DNA from: CAIMUS01 sp963708455
Lineage (GTDB): Bacteria; Pseudomonadota; Gammaproteobacteria; Competibacterales; Competibacteraceae
DNA: 64,000 bases
Assembly (NCBI GenBank): GCA_963708455.1
Contig: CAVPSQ010000004.1
Coordinates: 868,001 to 932,000, forward strand
Reading direction: 5' to 3'
Below are positions 1 to 9,036 of this stretch, piece by piece. Each line of letters starts with the position of its first letter. The first letter of the stretch is position 1. The notes under the pieces were generated by a model. The model worked only from the letters and a program-made list of their open reading frames with translations, searched no databases and was not told the DNA's origin. The position numbers and the translations under genes are program-made.

Positions 1-2433
1 GTCCCTATTCTGGCCAACGGCCGCAGCGTCGGGGCGCTGCTGGCGGGCACTTCCCTGGCTGTCATGTTGCCCAGCTTCCAGAAGCTCTCCGGCCAGGATA
101 TTGGCCTGCTGGTGAGCGGCGCCGCCGCCGACAGTGCCGAGCAGTCCCGTTGGCTGTCCGGCTGGAAAACCCACGTTGTCGCGCTTACCCATATCGATCA
201 AAATTTTGCGGTTCTCCAACAGGCGGCGCAGACGAATCCGCTGGCCGTCTCGGTCGAGGGGATGCGCGTTACACTGGACGAGCGCAGCTATGAGATCATG
301 CTGATTTCCCTGCCCGAACTGGCCGGCCCCAACCTGGCCTATCTGGCGGTTATCGCCGATATGGCCTATCTGGTGGTTATCGCCGATATTACGACCACCT
401 TGCAAGAGATTAACAAAGCCACCAAGGAAATCGTGGTCGCTGGAGTGACCGGCTGGTTGCTAGCGGAATTGCTGTTGTTGCTCATCCTGTGGATGCCGAT
501 GTCGCGCTTGCGACACACGGCCGCCAACCTTCCCCTGCTGGCGCAGCGGCAGTTTCAACAGGTGCGCGCGGCCATTGTCAGACAGTCCCGCTGGCATTTC
601 CTGGATGACGAAGCCGATATGCTGAATACGACCACCCTTGCCTTGGCCGGTCGGCTGGAAGAGTTGGAAGAACAGGTTGCCGAGCGCACGCAGGCATTGG
701 CGCGCCGCATGAATTTTATCGCCAGCCTGCTGGACCTCGCTCAAGTGATGATCGTTACCCACGATCGGCAGGGACGCATTGTCATGGTCAATCACTTCGC
801 CCGAACGGTGACCGGTTTTCAGGAAGAAGAACTGCTGGGGCGCGATTTTTTCACTGCCCTGTTCGCCGAAGGAGCCCATCACCGCCAGCGAGTGAAAGAA
901 GAGCTGGCGTCCAACAGAAATAAACACCTGCGGCACGAATCCCTGGTGCATTGTAAGAACGGTTCGATCCGCAATATCACCTGGTTCCATTCGCGGCTGG
1001 CGGCGCATGCGCCGGATGATCCGGTGGTGCTCTCGGTCGGGCTGGATGTCACCGAACGGTTGGGGGCCGAATCGCGGCTGGCCTGGCTGTCGGATCACGA
1101 TGCGCTGACCGGCTTGTTGAATCGCCGCCGTTTTCAGGAAGAGCTGGAACTGGTCGTCACGGCTGCGCGCCGCCACAACAAAATGGGCGCCTTACTGTTC
1201 GTCGACCTCGACCATTTTAAATACATCAACGATACCAGTGGCCATCATACCGGCGATGCGCTGCTCAAAGCCGTCGGCAAGGCGCTGTCCGACAATGATG
1301 CGGCCGACATCGTGGCGCGATTGGACGGCGATGAGTTCGCCGTCATCGTGCGCGGGGCCGACGATCAGGAGGCTATACAGGTAGCCTCCGGCATCGAGCA
1401 TGACCTCCATAGCCTGAGCTTTACGGCAGGCAACCAGAAGCTGCGCCTTTCAGCCAGTATCGGCGTGGTGCTGTTTCCCGCCCATGCCGATACGGTCGCC
1501 GATCTGCTGGCGAGCGCCGACCTGGCGATGTTCCAGGCCAAGGAGCAGGGCCGAGGTCATTGGCATCTGTTTTCCGAAGACGACAAGACCCGCGAGCAGC
1601 TCCAGCATCGTCTGTACTGGCGGGATAAAGTTTCCAAGGCGCTGGCCGAGGCCGAGGACCGCTTCATCCTGCATTTTCAGCCTATCATGGAAATTCACAG
1701 CGGGCGGGTTTCCCATTACGAAGTGTTGTTGCGCATGCGCGATGAAGACGGCAGCATCATCGGTCCGGCACAATTTGTCGACGCCGCCGAGCGCGGCGGC
1801 ATGATCAATGATGTGGACCGCATGGTGGTCAGCAAAGCGGTGCGTTTTCTGGCGAAACTCAATCGCTACGGTTATTCCGTAGCCTTCGCCATTAATCTGT
1901 CCGGTTACGCCTTTAACGACCGGCAGTTACTGCCCCACCTGAAGCAGGAGTTGTACAATACCCAGATAGACCCCTCCAAGGTGATTTTTGAAATTACCGA
2001 AACGGCGGCGGTGTCGGATTTCGCGGTGGCCAACAGCCTGATGCGGGCCATTAAGGATCTGGGCTGCCGCTTTGCCCTGGATGATTTCGGTATCGGCTTT
2101 TCATCTTTCTATTACCTTAAGCATCTGCCGGTGGACTATCTCAAAATTGATGGTTCTTTTATCAGGCAACTGGCCGACAGCCTGGACGATCAGACCATCG
2201 TGCAGGCTATGAGTAAGGTGGCGGTTCAGTTCCGCAAAAAAACCATTGCCGAATTCGTAGAAACCGAAGCTGTTCTTGAGAAACTACGCCACTTCGACAT
2301 CGATTACGCGCAGGGTTATCTGATCAGCAAGCCGTTGAGTTCCGAAGAGCTGCTCGACAACCTGACCTCTGTGATCGTCATCGGCGACCGGCAATCCACC
2401 CTCGACCATGTCCTCAATGCACCTTTAGCGTAG
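1..2433 (+). CDS. Membrane-bound PAS-GGDEF-EAL cyclic-di-GMP protein (5' partial)
   Basis: The frame is already open at base 1, so the true start lies upstream; the first in-frame ATG here is at 64 and is probably not the start. Counting codons from base 1, the N-terminal ~140 residues look extracytoplasmic. A membrane segment follows at about 145-165 (GWLLAELLLLLILWMP), then a linker with coiled-coil character, a PAS domain at about 240-350, a GGDEF domain with the active site written as RLDGDEF (about 440), and an EAL domain opening with YEVLLR (about 570) and retaining DDFGIGFSS and LKIDGSFI. Such proteins make or degrade cyclic di-GMP at the inner membrane. Two signatures are non-canonical: DGDEF instead of GGDEF, and EVL instead of EAL. 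Which activity survives cannot be told from sequence alone. The gene appears monocistronic; rdgC follows after about 50 bp. Confidence 0.93.
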   Translation, partial: VPILANGRSVGALLAGTSLAVMLPSFQKLSGQDIGLLVSGAAADSAEQSRWLSGWKTHVVALTHIDQNFAVLQQAAQTNPLAVSVEGMRVTLDERSYEIMLISLPELAGPNLAYLAVIADMAYLVVIADITTTLQEINKATKEIVVAGVTGWLLAELLLLLILWMPMSRLRHTAANLPLLAQRQFQQVRAAIVRQSRWHFLDDEADMLNTTTLALAGRLEELEEQVAERTQALARRMNFIASLLDLAQVMIVTHDRQGRIVMVNHFARTVTGFQEEELLGRDFFTALFAEGAHHRQRVKEELASNRNKHLRHESLVHCKNGSIRNITWFHSRLAAHAPDDPVVLSVGLDVTERLGAESRLAWLSDHDALTGLLNRRRFQEELELVVTAARRHNKMGALLFVDLDHFKYINDTSGHHTGDALLKAVGKALSDNDAADIVARLDGDEFAVIVRGADDQEAIQVASGIEHDLHSLSFTAGNQKLRLSASIGVVLFPAHADTVADLLASADLAMFQAKEQGRGHWHLFSEDDKTREQLQHRLYWRDKVSKALAEAEDRFILHFQPIMEIHSGRVSHYEVLLRMRDEDGSIIGPAQFVDAAERGGMINDVDRMVVSKAVRFLAKLNRYGYSVAFAINLSGYAFNDRQLLPHLKQELYNTQIDPSKVIFEITETAAVSDFAVANSLMRAIKDLGCRFALDDFGIGFSSFYYLKHLPVDYLKIDGSFIRQLADSLDDQTIVQAMSKVAVQFRKKTIAEFVETEAVLEKLRHFDIDYAQGYLISKPLSSEELLDNLTSVIVIGDRQSTLDHVLNAPLA
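336..389 (+). repeat. 27-bp tandem duplication inside the GGDEF-EAL gene
   Basis: Bases 336-362 and 363-389 are two copies of the same 27-nt unit with a single C/T difference. In the protein this gives a nine-residue duplication (AYLAVIADM then AYLVVIADI) just before the membrane segment. The reading frame is preserved. Confidence 0.85.
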
Positions 2434-2482
2434 CGGTTCGCCGCCTGCTGAAGGGTTTCCAGCCTGAACTCCTATCCAGTCT

Positions 2483-3388
2483 ATGTGGTTTAAAAATATA
2501 ACCTTATTTCGTTTTACCGAGCCCTTCGCTCTGTCAGCCGAGGTGCTGGCGGAACAACTGGCCCAGACTGTTTTCCAGCCCTGCACCAGTCATATGCTGA
2601 GCAGCCAGGGCTGGACCCCGCCGCTGGGACGCAAGGCGACCGATCTGGTCCACGCCGTGGGAGATTGTATGCTGGTATGCCTGAAGACCGAGGAAAAGCT
2701 GGTGCCGGCAGCTATCGTCAGGGAAATGGTGGACGACCGGGCGGCACTGCTCGAAGAGCGGGAACAGCGCCCGCTGCACCGGCGTGGAAAAGAGCAGTTG
2801 CGCAATGACATCGTGCAAGAACTGTTGCCCCGGGCGCTGGCCCGCAGCCAGTATCATTTTGCTTATATCGACCGGCGCAACGGCTGGCTGGCGGTGGACA
2901 GCGTTGGCCGCAAAGCAATCGAGCGTTTGATCGGCGCTTTGCGCAACGTGTTAGGTGGATTGCCGGTCGTCTCGCTGCGGGTGGTCGCTGCGCCCGCCGT
3001 GGCGATGACCGACTGGTTGGCAGAGAATAACCTTGCCGACGATTTCACCCTGGCGGATGAATGCGAATTGCAGGACCCGAGCGAAGCGGGGGGAGTTGTT
3101 CGCTGCAAGCATCAGGATCTAGGCAGCGCCGAAATTCTGACCCACCTGCGAGCCGGCAAGCAGGTAACGCGCCTGGCGCTGGTCTGGAAACAGCGGCTCA
3201 CTTTCGTGCTGACCGAAGAGTTGGCTATCCGTCGGCTGCGTTTTCTGGATGTGATCAAAGAGCGGGTGGAGCATACGGATACTCCCGAACAACGGTTCGA
3301 TGCGCAATTCACCCTGATGACGGCGGAACTTGGCGCTTTCCTACCGAGCCTGGCAGCCGCCCTGGGAGGGTGGTCGGAACAGCGCTGA
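2483..3388 (+). CDS. rdgC: Recombination-associated protein RdgC
   Basis: A 301-residue protein matching RdgC over its full length. It opens with MWFKNITLFRF, has the conserved GWTPPLGR segment near residues 42-49, and has the internal RRGKEQLRNDIVQELLPRA stretch. RdgC is a ring-shaped, sequence-independent double-stranded DNA-binding protein of the nucleoid that inhibits RecA-promoted strand exchange. The length equals that of the E. coli protein (about 303). The ATG at 2483 gives the canonical N-terminus. It is convergent with the Nudix gene 37 bp downstream. No feature of the gene is unusual. Confidence 0.96.
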   Translation: MWFKNITLFRFTEPFALSAEVLAEQLAQTVFQPCTSHMLSSQGWTPPLGRKATDLVHAVGDCMLVCLKTEEKLVPAAIVREMVDDRAALLEEREQRPLHRRGKEQLRNDIVQELLPRALARSQYHFAYIDRRNGWLAVDSVGRKAIERLIGALRNVLGGLPVVSLRVVAAPAVAMTDWLAENNLADDFTLADECELQDPSEAGGVVRCKHQDLGSAEILTHLRAGKQVTRLALVWKQRLTFVLTEELAIRRLRFLDVIKERVEHTDTPEQRFDAQFTLMTAELGAFLPSLAAALGGWSEQR

Positions 3389-3425
3389 ACCCCGTGCACA
3401 CCCGGCGCCGGGCAGTCCGGCCGCC

Positions 3426-3878
3426 TTACCAATGCTTTACCAAACTCAGCGGATAGCGCTGTCCGGCCAGATAGTCATCGATACAGCGCAGCACCATAGG
3501 ACTGCGCAGACAATCGCGCCGTGCCGCGATTTCCTGCCGGCTCAACCACAGCGCCTGTTGGATACCGCTGTCCAGAGGACGCTCGGGATAATGCCGTTGA
3601 CAGGTGGCGGCAAAGCAAAAGCGCACGAAGGTCATGGCATGGTCGGGATGACGCCAGTGATAGATCCCGACCAGCGCATCCAAGGCCACGTCCCAGGCGG
3701 TCTCCTCCAGCGTCTCCCGCACCGCCGCCGCGGCAATCGTTTCGTTGTCGTCCAGATGGCCAGCGGGTTGATTGTAAACCAGCGCGTTGTCCGCATATTC
3801 CTGCACCAGTAGGAAGCACCCTTCGCGCTCCACCACGGTGGCTACCGTTAGGTAAGGAGTCCAGCGTACAGTAGACAT
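3426..3878 (-). CDS. NudJ-like Nudix hydrolase
   Basis: A 150-residue Nudix protein. The Nudix box is clear at about residues 41-63: GHLDDNE followed by a REtlEE core, giving Gx5Ex7REUxEE. The N-terminal sequence WTPYLTVATVV and the C-terminal region resemble NudJ (YmfB), a pyrophosphatase acting on HMP-PP and nucleoside di/triphosphates. In E. coli nudJ sits beside mnmA; no mnmA is present here, so the assignment rests on sequence only. The ATG at 3878 fits the family N-terminus. Substrate specificity is an inference. Confidence 0.85.
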   Translation of the reverse strand: MSTVRWTPYLTVATVVEREGCFLLVQEYADNALVYNQPAGHLDDNETIAAAAVRETLEETAWDVALDALVGIYHWRHPDHAMTFVRFCFAATCQRHYPERPLDSGIQQALWLSRQEIAARRDCLRSPMVLRCIDDYLAGQRYPLSLVKHW

Positions 3879-4247
3879 TAAGAGCCTGTCGTTTGGTTGC
3901 AGTGTCGCTTGCCGGGCTGGCCTGATAAACCGCTACGGTGACAGTGCGGCGCCGGCGTCGGTGCAGAAAATGGCGGGTTGCCCGCGCGGCTCCGCTGCCG
4001 CGGTGGGAACTCTGCGCCACGAGACACACTATATTATGACGTTAGCAAGGCCACCATAACTCTGTCCTGATGAATGCAATGAGTCATTTTCGCTCGGCGG
4101 ACAGACGCTTCGCCGGCGCACGATGTTGCGCCGGAAACGGTGGGAATTGCCACCAGCCGGTATAATCCAGGTCGACTACCGTACAGTCCGACTGCAGCGA
4201 CAGCCTTATTATCTCCCTCAGTCTTGTCAAAAATGGTGAGGTAGGTT
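3879..4247. other. Intergenic region between divergent nudix and phhB genes
   Basis: 369 bp with no convincing gene. A perfect -10 hexamer TATAAT lies at 4161-4166 on the plus strand, 82 bp before phhB, but no good -35 is seen at 16-18 bp spacing. It is a possible phhB promoter element only. Short frames here are not codon-like. Confidence 0.5.
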
Positions 4248-4586
4248 ATGAATTTAGTAGAGAAAAGCTGTGTGCCTTGCCAGGGTGGCAGGCCGCCGTT
4301 GGAACCGGCGGAAGCGGAACACCTGCTGGCGCAGACGCCGGGATGGAGTTTGATTCATGACGGCACCCGCCTCGAACGCGGTTTCACTTTTGCCAATTTC
4401 GGCGCGGCTCTCGATTTCGTCAATCGGGTCGGCGATATTGCCGAACGTGAAAATCATCATCCGGACATCAGCTTCGGCTGGGGTTATGCCACGGTGGTGT
4501 TTTACACCCACAGGATAGGCGGTTTGCATGAAAACGACTTCGTGATGGCGGCCAAAGTCAATCAGCTGTGCGGTGATGCTGACTGA
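4248..4586 (+). CDS. phhB: Pterin-4a-carbinolamine dehydratase
   Basis: A 112-residue protein of the PCD/DCoH family. It has the hallmark ENHHPDI segment at about residues 66-72, then an aromatic strand and THRIGGLHENDFVMAAK, which carries the conserved His and Asp positions. The enzyme dehydrates 4a-hydroxytetrahydrobiopterin during pterin recycling; in bacteria lacking phenylalanine hydroxylase it may support molybdopterin or folate metabolism. No phhA is adjacent. The start is backed by the purine-rich GAGGTAGGT just before the ATG. Length is normal. Confidence 0.93.
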   Translation: MNLVEKSCVPCQGGRPPLEPAEAEHLLAQTPGWSLIHDGTRLERGFTFANFGAALDFVNRVGDIAERENHHPDISFGWGYATVVFYTHRIGGLHENDFVMAAKVNQLCGDAD

Positions 4587-4784
4587 AACAGGGTCGATTG
4601 CGCCACCCCGGTTGCTGAAGTCAATCCACAGGGGTTTGCTCCGGTCGCAATTTCTGTGATCATTTATAACGTATTCCCGGGCGTAAAGGCGCCGGCCGCT
4701 TTCCCGGACAGATTACGCAGAGCAGCGCTTGCCAGCGGCGCGGCGCCAGTTGGTCGATCGAGATACTGAGTCAGGCTTACTGCG

Positions 4785-5108
4785 ATGGCGGAAAACGGGC
4801 ATTCTTCGGATCACGAACGGGGTTTAGTAGTCGAGCAGGCGCGGCCCAAACTGAAACAGCCGCCTCTTTATAAGGTTATCCTGTTGAACGACGATTACAC
4901 TCCTATGGAGTTCGTCGTGCAGATTCTGGAATATTTCTTCGGCATGAGCCGCGAGAAAGCGACCCAGATCATGCTGCATGTCCATACCCGTGGTAAAGGC
5001 GTGTGCGGCGTTTATACTTATGACATTGCGGAAACCAAAGTCGCCCAGGTCAATGACTATTCCCGGCGTCACCAGCATCCTCTGTTGTGCACCATGGAAG
5101 AGGCTTGA
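4785..5108 (+). CDS. clpS: ATP-dependent Clp protease adaptor ClpS
   Basis: A 107-residue N-degron adaptor. Conserved features are the LLNDDYTPMEFVV binding-pocket segment (about residues 35-47), the HVHTRGKGVCGVYTYDIAE segment, and an unstructured N-terminal extension. ClpS delivers substrates with bulky hydrophobic N-termini to ClpAP. It is 27 bp upstream of clpA on the same strand, the classical clpS-clpA pair. Confidence 0.97.
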   Translation: MAENGHSSDHERGLVVEQARPKLKQPPLYKVILLNDDYTPMEFVVQILEYFFGMSREKATQIMLHVHTRGKGVCGVYTYDIAETKVAQVNDYSRRHQHPLLCTMEEA

Positions 5109-5135
5109 TTCTCTGCTACCGATGAGGTTCGAAAC

Positions 5136-7394
5136 ATGTTGAGCAAGGACCTGGAGTTCTCCATTAATCTCGCTTTCAGGGAAGCGCGGGATAAGCGTCA
5201 CGAGTTCATGACGGTAGAACATCTGCTGCTGGCCTTGCTCGATAATCCCTCGGCTGCCGAGGTATTGAGGGCGTGCGGGGCCAACGTGGACAAACTGCGG
5301 CGGGAGCTGCAAGCCTTCATCAGGGAAAGTACGCCCATTCTCACCCCGGACGATCCGCGCGAAACGCAGCCGACTCTGGGCTTTCAGCGGGTGCTGCAAC
5401 GGGCCGTGCTGCATGTGCAGTCTTCCGGCAACAAGGAGGTGACCGGCGCCAACGTGCTGGTCGCCATTTTCGGCGAACAGGAATCGCAGGCGGTCTTCGT
5501 GTTGAAACAGCAGGACATCAGCCGCCTCGACGTGGTGAATTACATCTCCCACGGCATTTCCAAAGTGTCAGATGATAACGATATGTCTTCCTCCGGTAAC
5601 GACGAAGATACGGCGGGCGACGCCCAGGGTTCCCGTCCGCTGGACAGCTTTGCCACCAATCTCAATGAACTGGCGCGCCAGGGCCGGATCGATCCGTTGA
5701 TCGGACGGCGCAACGAAATCGAACGCACCGTGCAGATACTCTGCCGACGGCGCAAGAACAATCCCCTGTTCGTGGGCGAAGCGGGAGTGGGTAAGACCGC
5801 CATCGCCGAGGGGCTGGCCAAGATGATCGTGGACGGCGAAGTGCCGGAGGTGCTGGCCAGCGCCACCATTTATGCGCTGGATCTGGGCGCTCTGGTGGCC
5901 GGCACCAAGTACCGGGGGGACTTCGAGAAACGTCTCAAGGCCGTGCTGACGCAGCTGCGCAAACAGCGCAACGCCGTTCTGTTCATCGATGAGATCCATA
6001 CTCTGATCGGTGCGGGCGCCGCCTCGGGCGGGGTCATGGACGCCTCCAATCTGATCAAGCCGGTACTGGCTTCCGGCGATTTGAAGTGCATCGGTTCGAC
6101 CACCTATCAGGAATACCGGAGCATTTTCGAAAAAGATCGCGCGCTGGCCCGGCGTTTTCAAAAGATCGACGTACCCGAACCCTCCATCGAAGAGACTTTC
6201 CAGATACTGCGCGGGCTCAAGAGCCGTTTCGAACAGCACCATGACGTCAAGTATTCCAGCAAAGCGTTGCGGGCCGCCTCGGAACTGTCGGCGCGCTATC
6301 TGAACGACCGGCATCTGCCCGACAAAGCCATCGACGTCATCGACGAGGCCGGCGCCAGCCAGCGGCTGCTGCCCCCCACTAGACGTAAAAAAACCATCGA
6401 AGTGGACAATATCGAAGCGATGATCGCCAAGATGGCACGGATTCCGCCGAAGAGCGTGTCCGCCTCGGACAAGGATGTTCTGCGCAATCTGGAGCGCGAT
6501 CTTAAATTAGTGATTTTCGGTCAGGATGAAGCCATCGGCATGCTGGCTAACGCAATCAAGATGGCACGGGCGGGCCTGGGCAACGAGCAAAAGCCCATCG
6601 GCTGTTTCCTGTTTGCCGGCCCTACCGGCGTCGGCAAGACCGAGGTGACGCGCCAACTGGCTAAAGTGATGGGCATCGAACTGATCCGCTTCGATATGTC
6701 CGAATACATGGAGCGACATACGGTGTCTCGTCTGATCGGGGCGCCGCCAGGCTATGTGGGCTTCGACCAGGGCGGTTTGCTGACCGACGCCATTCTCAAG
6801 CACCCGCATGCGGTGCTCTTGCTGGACGAGGTCGAGAAGGCCCATCAGGATGTGTTCAACCTGCTGTTGCAGGTGATGGATCATGGCGCCCTGACCGATA
6901 ACAACGGTCGCAAGGCGGATTTCCGCAACGTCATCATCGTGATGACCACCAATGCCGGCGCCGAGCAGATAGACCGGACATCCATCGGTTTCACCAAGCA
7001 GGATCACAGCACCGATGGGATAGAAGCTATCAAACGTATTTTTACGCCGGAATTCCGCAACCGTCTGGATGCGATCATTCAATTCAAAGCTCTGGATCCG
7101 GAAACCATCGGCCACGTGGTGGACAAGTTCATCATCGAACTGGAAACCCAGTTGGAGCCCAAGGGGGTGACCATCGAAGTGGACACCGCCGGCCGGCGCT
7201 GGCTGGCGCAACGTGGTTACGATCCCAAGATGGGCGCCCGGCCCATGGCGCGCATCATTCAGGAGCATATCAAGCGGCAACTGGCGGAAGAGTTATTATT
7301 CGGCCGGTTGATCAACGGCGGGCACGTGATCGTCAGTGAGCAGAACGACCGGTTATTGCTGGAAATCGTCGAATCGGAGGCGGAGATTCACTGA
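5136..7394 (+). CDS. clpA: ATP-dependent Clp protease ATP-binding subunit ClpA
   Basis: A 752-residue AAA+ unfoldase, full length (E. coli 758). The N-domain (about 1-145) binds ClpS. The first AAA module has Walker A GEAGVGKTAI (about 215) and Walker B FIDEIHTLIGAG. The second has Walker A GPTGVGKTEV (about 496), Walker B LLLDEVEKAH and the conserved GAPPGYVGF pore-loop region. The ClpP-docking loop reads IGF at residues 617-619, where E. coli ClpA has IGL. It works with ClpS and with ClpP, which is not in the window. It is convergent with infA. Confidence 0.98.
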   Translation: MLSKDLEFSINLAFREARDKRHEFMTVEHLLLALLDNPSAAEVLRACGANVDKLRRELQAFIRESTPILTPDDPRETQPTLGFQRVLQRAVLHVQSSGNKEVTGANVLVAIFGEQESQAVFVLKQQDISRLDVVNYISHGISKVSDDNDMSSSGNDEDTAGDAQGSRPLDSFATNLNELARQGRIDPLIGRRNEIERTVQILCRRRKNNPLFVGEAGVGKTAIAEGLAKMIVDGEVPEVLASATIYALDLGALVAGTKYRGDFEKRLKAVLTQLRKQRNAVLFIDEIHTLIGAGAASGGVMDASNLIKPVLASGDLKCIGSTTYQEYRSIFEKDRALARRFQKIDVPEPSIEETFQILRGLKSRFEQHHDVKYSSKALRAASELSARYLNDRHLPDKAIDVIDEAGASQRLLPPTRRKKTIEVDNIEAMIAKMARIPPKSVSASDKDVLRNLERDLKLVIFGQDEAIGMLANAIKMARAGLGNEQKPIGCFLFAGPTGVGKTEVTRQLAKVMGIELIRFDMSEYMERHTVSRLIGAPPGYVGFDQGGLLTDAILKHPHAVLLLDEVEKAHQDVFNLLLQVMDHGALTDNNGRKADFRNVIIVMTTNAGAEQIDRTSIGFTKQDHSTDGIEAIKRIFTPEFRNRLDAIIQFKALDPETIGHVVDKFIIELETQLEPKGVTIEVDTAGRRWLAQRGYDPKMGARPMARIIQEHIKRQLAEELLFGRLINGGHVIVSEQNDRLLLEIVESEAEIH

Positions 7395-7431
7395 TCTCCG
7401 GCGCTGGGCGAGATCAGGTGAAGGCGGTTGT

Positions 7432-7650
7432 TCAACGGCTGCGGTAAACGATGCGTCCCTTGGACAGGTCGTAAGGGGTCAGTTCGACCTTCACCTTATC
7501 GCCGGTCAGAATGCGAATATAATGCTTGCGCATGCGACCGGAAATATGAGCGGTGACGACGTGACCGTTTTCCAGTTGCACGCGAAACATCGTATTGGGC
7601 AGGGTATCGATGACCGTGCCCTCCATTTCGATATGGTCTTCTTTCGGCAT
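7432..7650 (-). CDS. infA: Translation initiation factor IF-1
   Basis: A 72-residue OB-fold protein of exactly IF-1 length. It contains EGTVIDTLPNTMFRVQLENG and ends in SKGRIVYRSR. It binds the 30S A site during initiation. As in E. coli it lies convergent to and just downstream of clpA. A sigma-70-type promoter is visible upstream (7681-7709, minus strand). Confidence 0.98.
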   Translation of the reverse strand: MPKEDHIEMEGTVIDTLPNTMFRVQLENGHVVTAHISGRMRKHYIRILTGDKVKVELTPYDLSKGRIVYRSR

Positions 7651-7680
7651 TAGGTGTTCCCAGTTTAAAAACAGCGCGTA

Positions 7681-7709
7681 AACATAACGGAAATCCCCCC
7701 TTTCGGCAA
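7681..7709 (-). promoter_or_regulatory. Putative sigma-70 promoter of infA
   Basis: Read on the minus strand: TTGCCG (-35, plus coordinates 7704-7709), a 17-bp spacer, then TATGTT (-10, 7681-7686). It lies about 31 bp upstream of the infA start codon. Spacing is optimal and each hexamer has two mismatches or fewer. Confidence 0.5.
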
Positions 7710-7853
7710 GGTGGGATGCCGGGTCGCCGGGTCAGCCAGGGTAAAAGTTCATCAGCATGTCTGCGCGTCGCGCACCAGTGCTGGATGACATCCCACCAGG
7801 TCTTAACTCTCGAGTGCAGGCAACAAGGACCGCGAGCGGCCGACGGGTCGCTC

Positions 7854-8513
7854 TCAAGCAGTAGCGGCAGCCCGGTAAATGGCGATCTGCTGGAATTCCT
7901 CGCCTTCCTCCAGATCGGGCCAGGTGGTGGACTGAATAGCGGCGATGCGCTGATAAGGTGGCGCGTCGAAGTTTTTAACGCGCGAATCCGCCACCAGAAT
8001 CTCCGGCGCAAGAGCCAGAAATTCGGCGAGATAATGAAAGTTCTCGCGATCGTAAAGCACGTCGGCGGCGATGATCATATCCACAGGTCCGTCTAGCCGG
8101 TCGAGCGCCAGGCAGGTCGCCACTGCAACTTTATTCAGGGCCGCATTCGCCTGAATGGCGGCGATGGCGTCAGGATCAATATCGCAGGCAATGACCGCCG
8201 CAGCGCCGGCCAGCGCGGCGGCGATGGCGACAACGCCCGAACCGGCACCGAAATCTACAATGCGCTTGCCGGCAAAGCGGTCGCGGTGGCGCAGCAGGTA
8301 GTAAGCCAGCGCCTGGCCGCTGGCCCAGCAAAAACACCAGTAAGGAGTGTTTTGCAGAATCAGCCGGATTTCATCGCTGCTGAAAGCCTGCTGCATGTTG
8401 GCGGGATCGATCAGGTAAAGCTCAATCTCCGGGCAGAGCGGCAACGCAGTCGCCAGCAGGCGGGCGGCGGGTAGCGTGCGCTGGAGATTGACATTCAGAC
8501 GACTGCTAGGCAC
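7854..8513 (-). CDS. Class I SAM-dependent methyltransferase (ETFB-lysine/PrmA-like)
   Basis: A Rossmann-fold methyltransferase of about 219 residues. The SAM motif I reads VDFGAGSGVVAIAAA. Motif II ACDIDPDA follows, then IIAADVLYDRENF. It resembles the METTL20/ETFB-lysine and PrmA-like group that methylates protein lysines; the substrate is not deducible. The frame extends upstream to 8648, but that would overlap the HPt gene by 82 bp. A GTG at 8513 preceded by AGGAAA at good spacing is the better start, leaving 53 bp to the HPt stop. Confidence 0.8.
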   Translation of the reverse strand: MPSSRLNVNLQRTLPAARLLATALPLCPEIELYLIDPANMQQAFSSDEIRLILQNTPYWCFCWASGQALAYYLLRHRDRFAGKRIVDFGAGSGVVAIAAALAGAAAVIACDIDPDAIAAIQANAALNKVAVATCLALDRLDGPVDMIIAADVLYDRENFHYLAEFLALAPEILVADSRVKNFDAPPYQRIAAIQSTTWPDLEEGEEFQQIAIYRAAATA

Positions 8514-8566
8514 CGTGGTTTTCCTGTTGGGTGGCACGCTACGCGGTTCGCGGTAGCCCGGCGCTA

Positions 8567-8902
8567 TCAGTAGGCCGGCAGCAGGGCGGCGAAATCGGCC
8601 TGGGTTTGGGCGGCTGTCAGGGGCATTTGCTCCAGCAGCGGTGCGCACCCGGCCAGATCGCCGCTATACCCTATGGCTTCCAGACGCCGCGCCAATTCTG
8701 CCAATTGCAGGGCGCCTATGCTGCTGCTGCCGGATTTGAGTTTATGGGCGGTACGGTAGAGTTTTTCGGCGTCGCCCTGCGCGACCGCCGCATAGATATC
8801 CGCAAGCTGCAAGGGTAATTCACGCAGAAGAATGCCGATCAGCTCGGGAAATTGTATCGGCATGACGTCTTGCAGAATCTGCGATGGTGTCCTGATCCAC
8901 AA
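8567..8902 (-). CDS. HPt-domain phosphotransfer protein (start apparently frameshifted)
   Basis: A single histidine phosphotransfer domain of about 110 residues. The phospho-acceptor lies in TAHKLKSGSSSIGA, the standard HPt motif. HPt proteins relay phosphate between hybrid kinases and receivers. This frame opens only with TTG at 8902 and has no ATG. An ATG at 8930 in the neighbouring frame encodes MSDELSAFPIVDQDTIA, the typical HPt N-terminus, and would join this frame if one base near 8882-8895 were removed. The gene is therefore probably one base out of frame, or starts weakly at TTG. With the receiver-PP2C and STAS genes 1.5 kb away it recalls HptB of the Pseudomonas HptB-HsbR-HsbA pathway. 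Confidence 0.8.
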   Translation of the reverse strand: MWIRTPSQILQDVMPIQFPELIGILLRELPLQLADIYAAVAQGDAEKLYRTAHKLKSGSSSIGALQLAELARRLEAIGYSGDLAGCAPLLEQMPLTAAQTQADFAALLPAY

Positions 8903-9036
8903 TGGGAAAGGCGCTAAGTTCGTCGCTCATGGCGTGCTCGAGTGAAAGTGGCTGTGTTATTGGTTATTGGCAGCATATAAAAACCGGCATGTTTAGCATA
9001 CCCTATGGCGCTCTGAAACTGCTGGAGTAACCCTGC

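Noticed and set aside
3391..3425. CCCGGCGCCGGG palindrome between rdgC and the Nudix gene as a terminator.
   Set aside because: No T-run follows on either strand and the stem leaves no loop.
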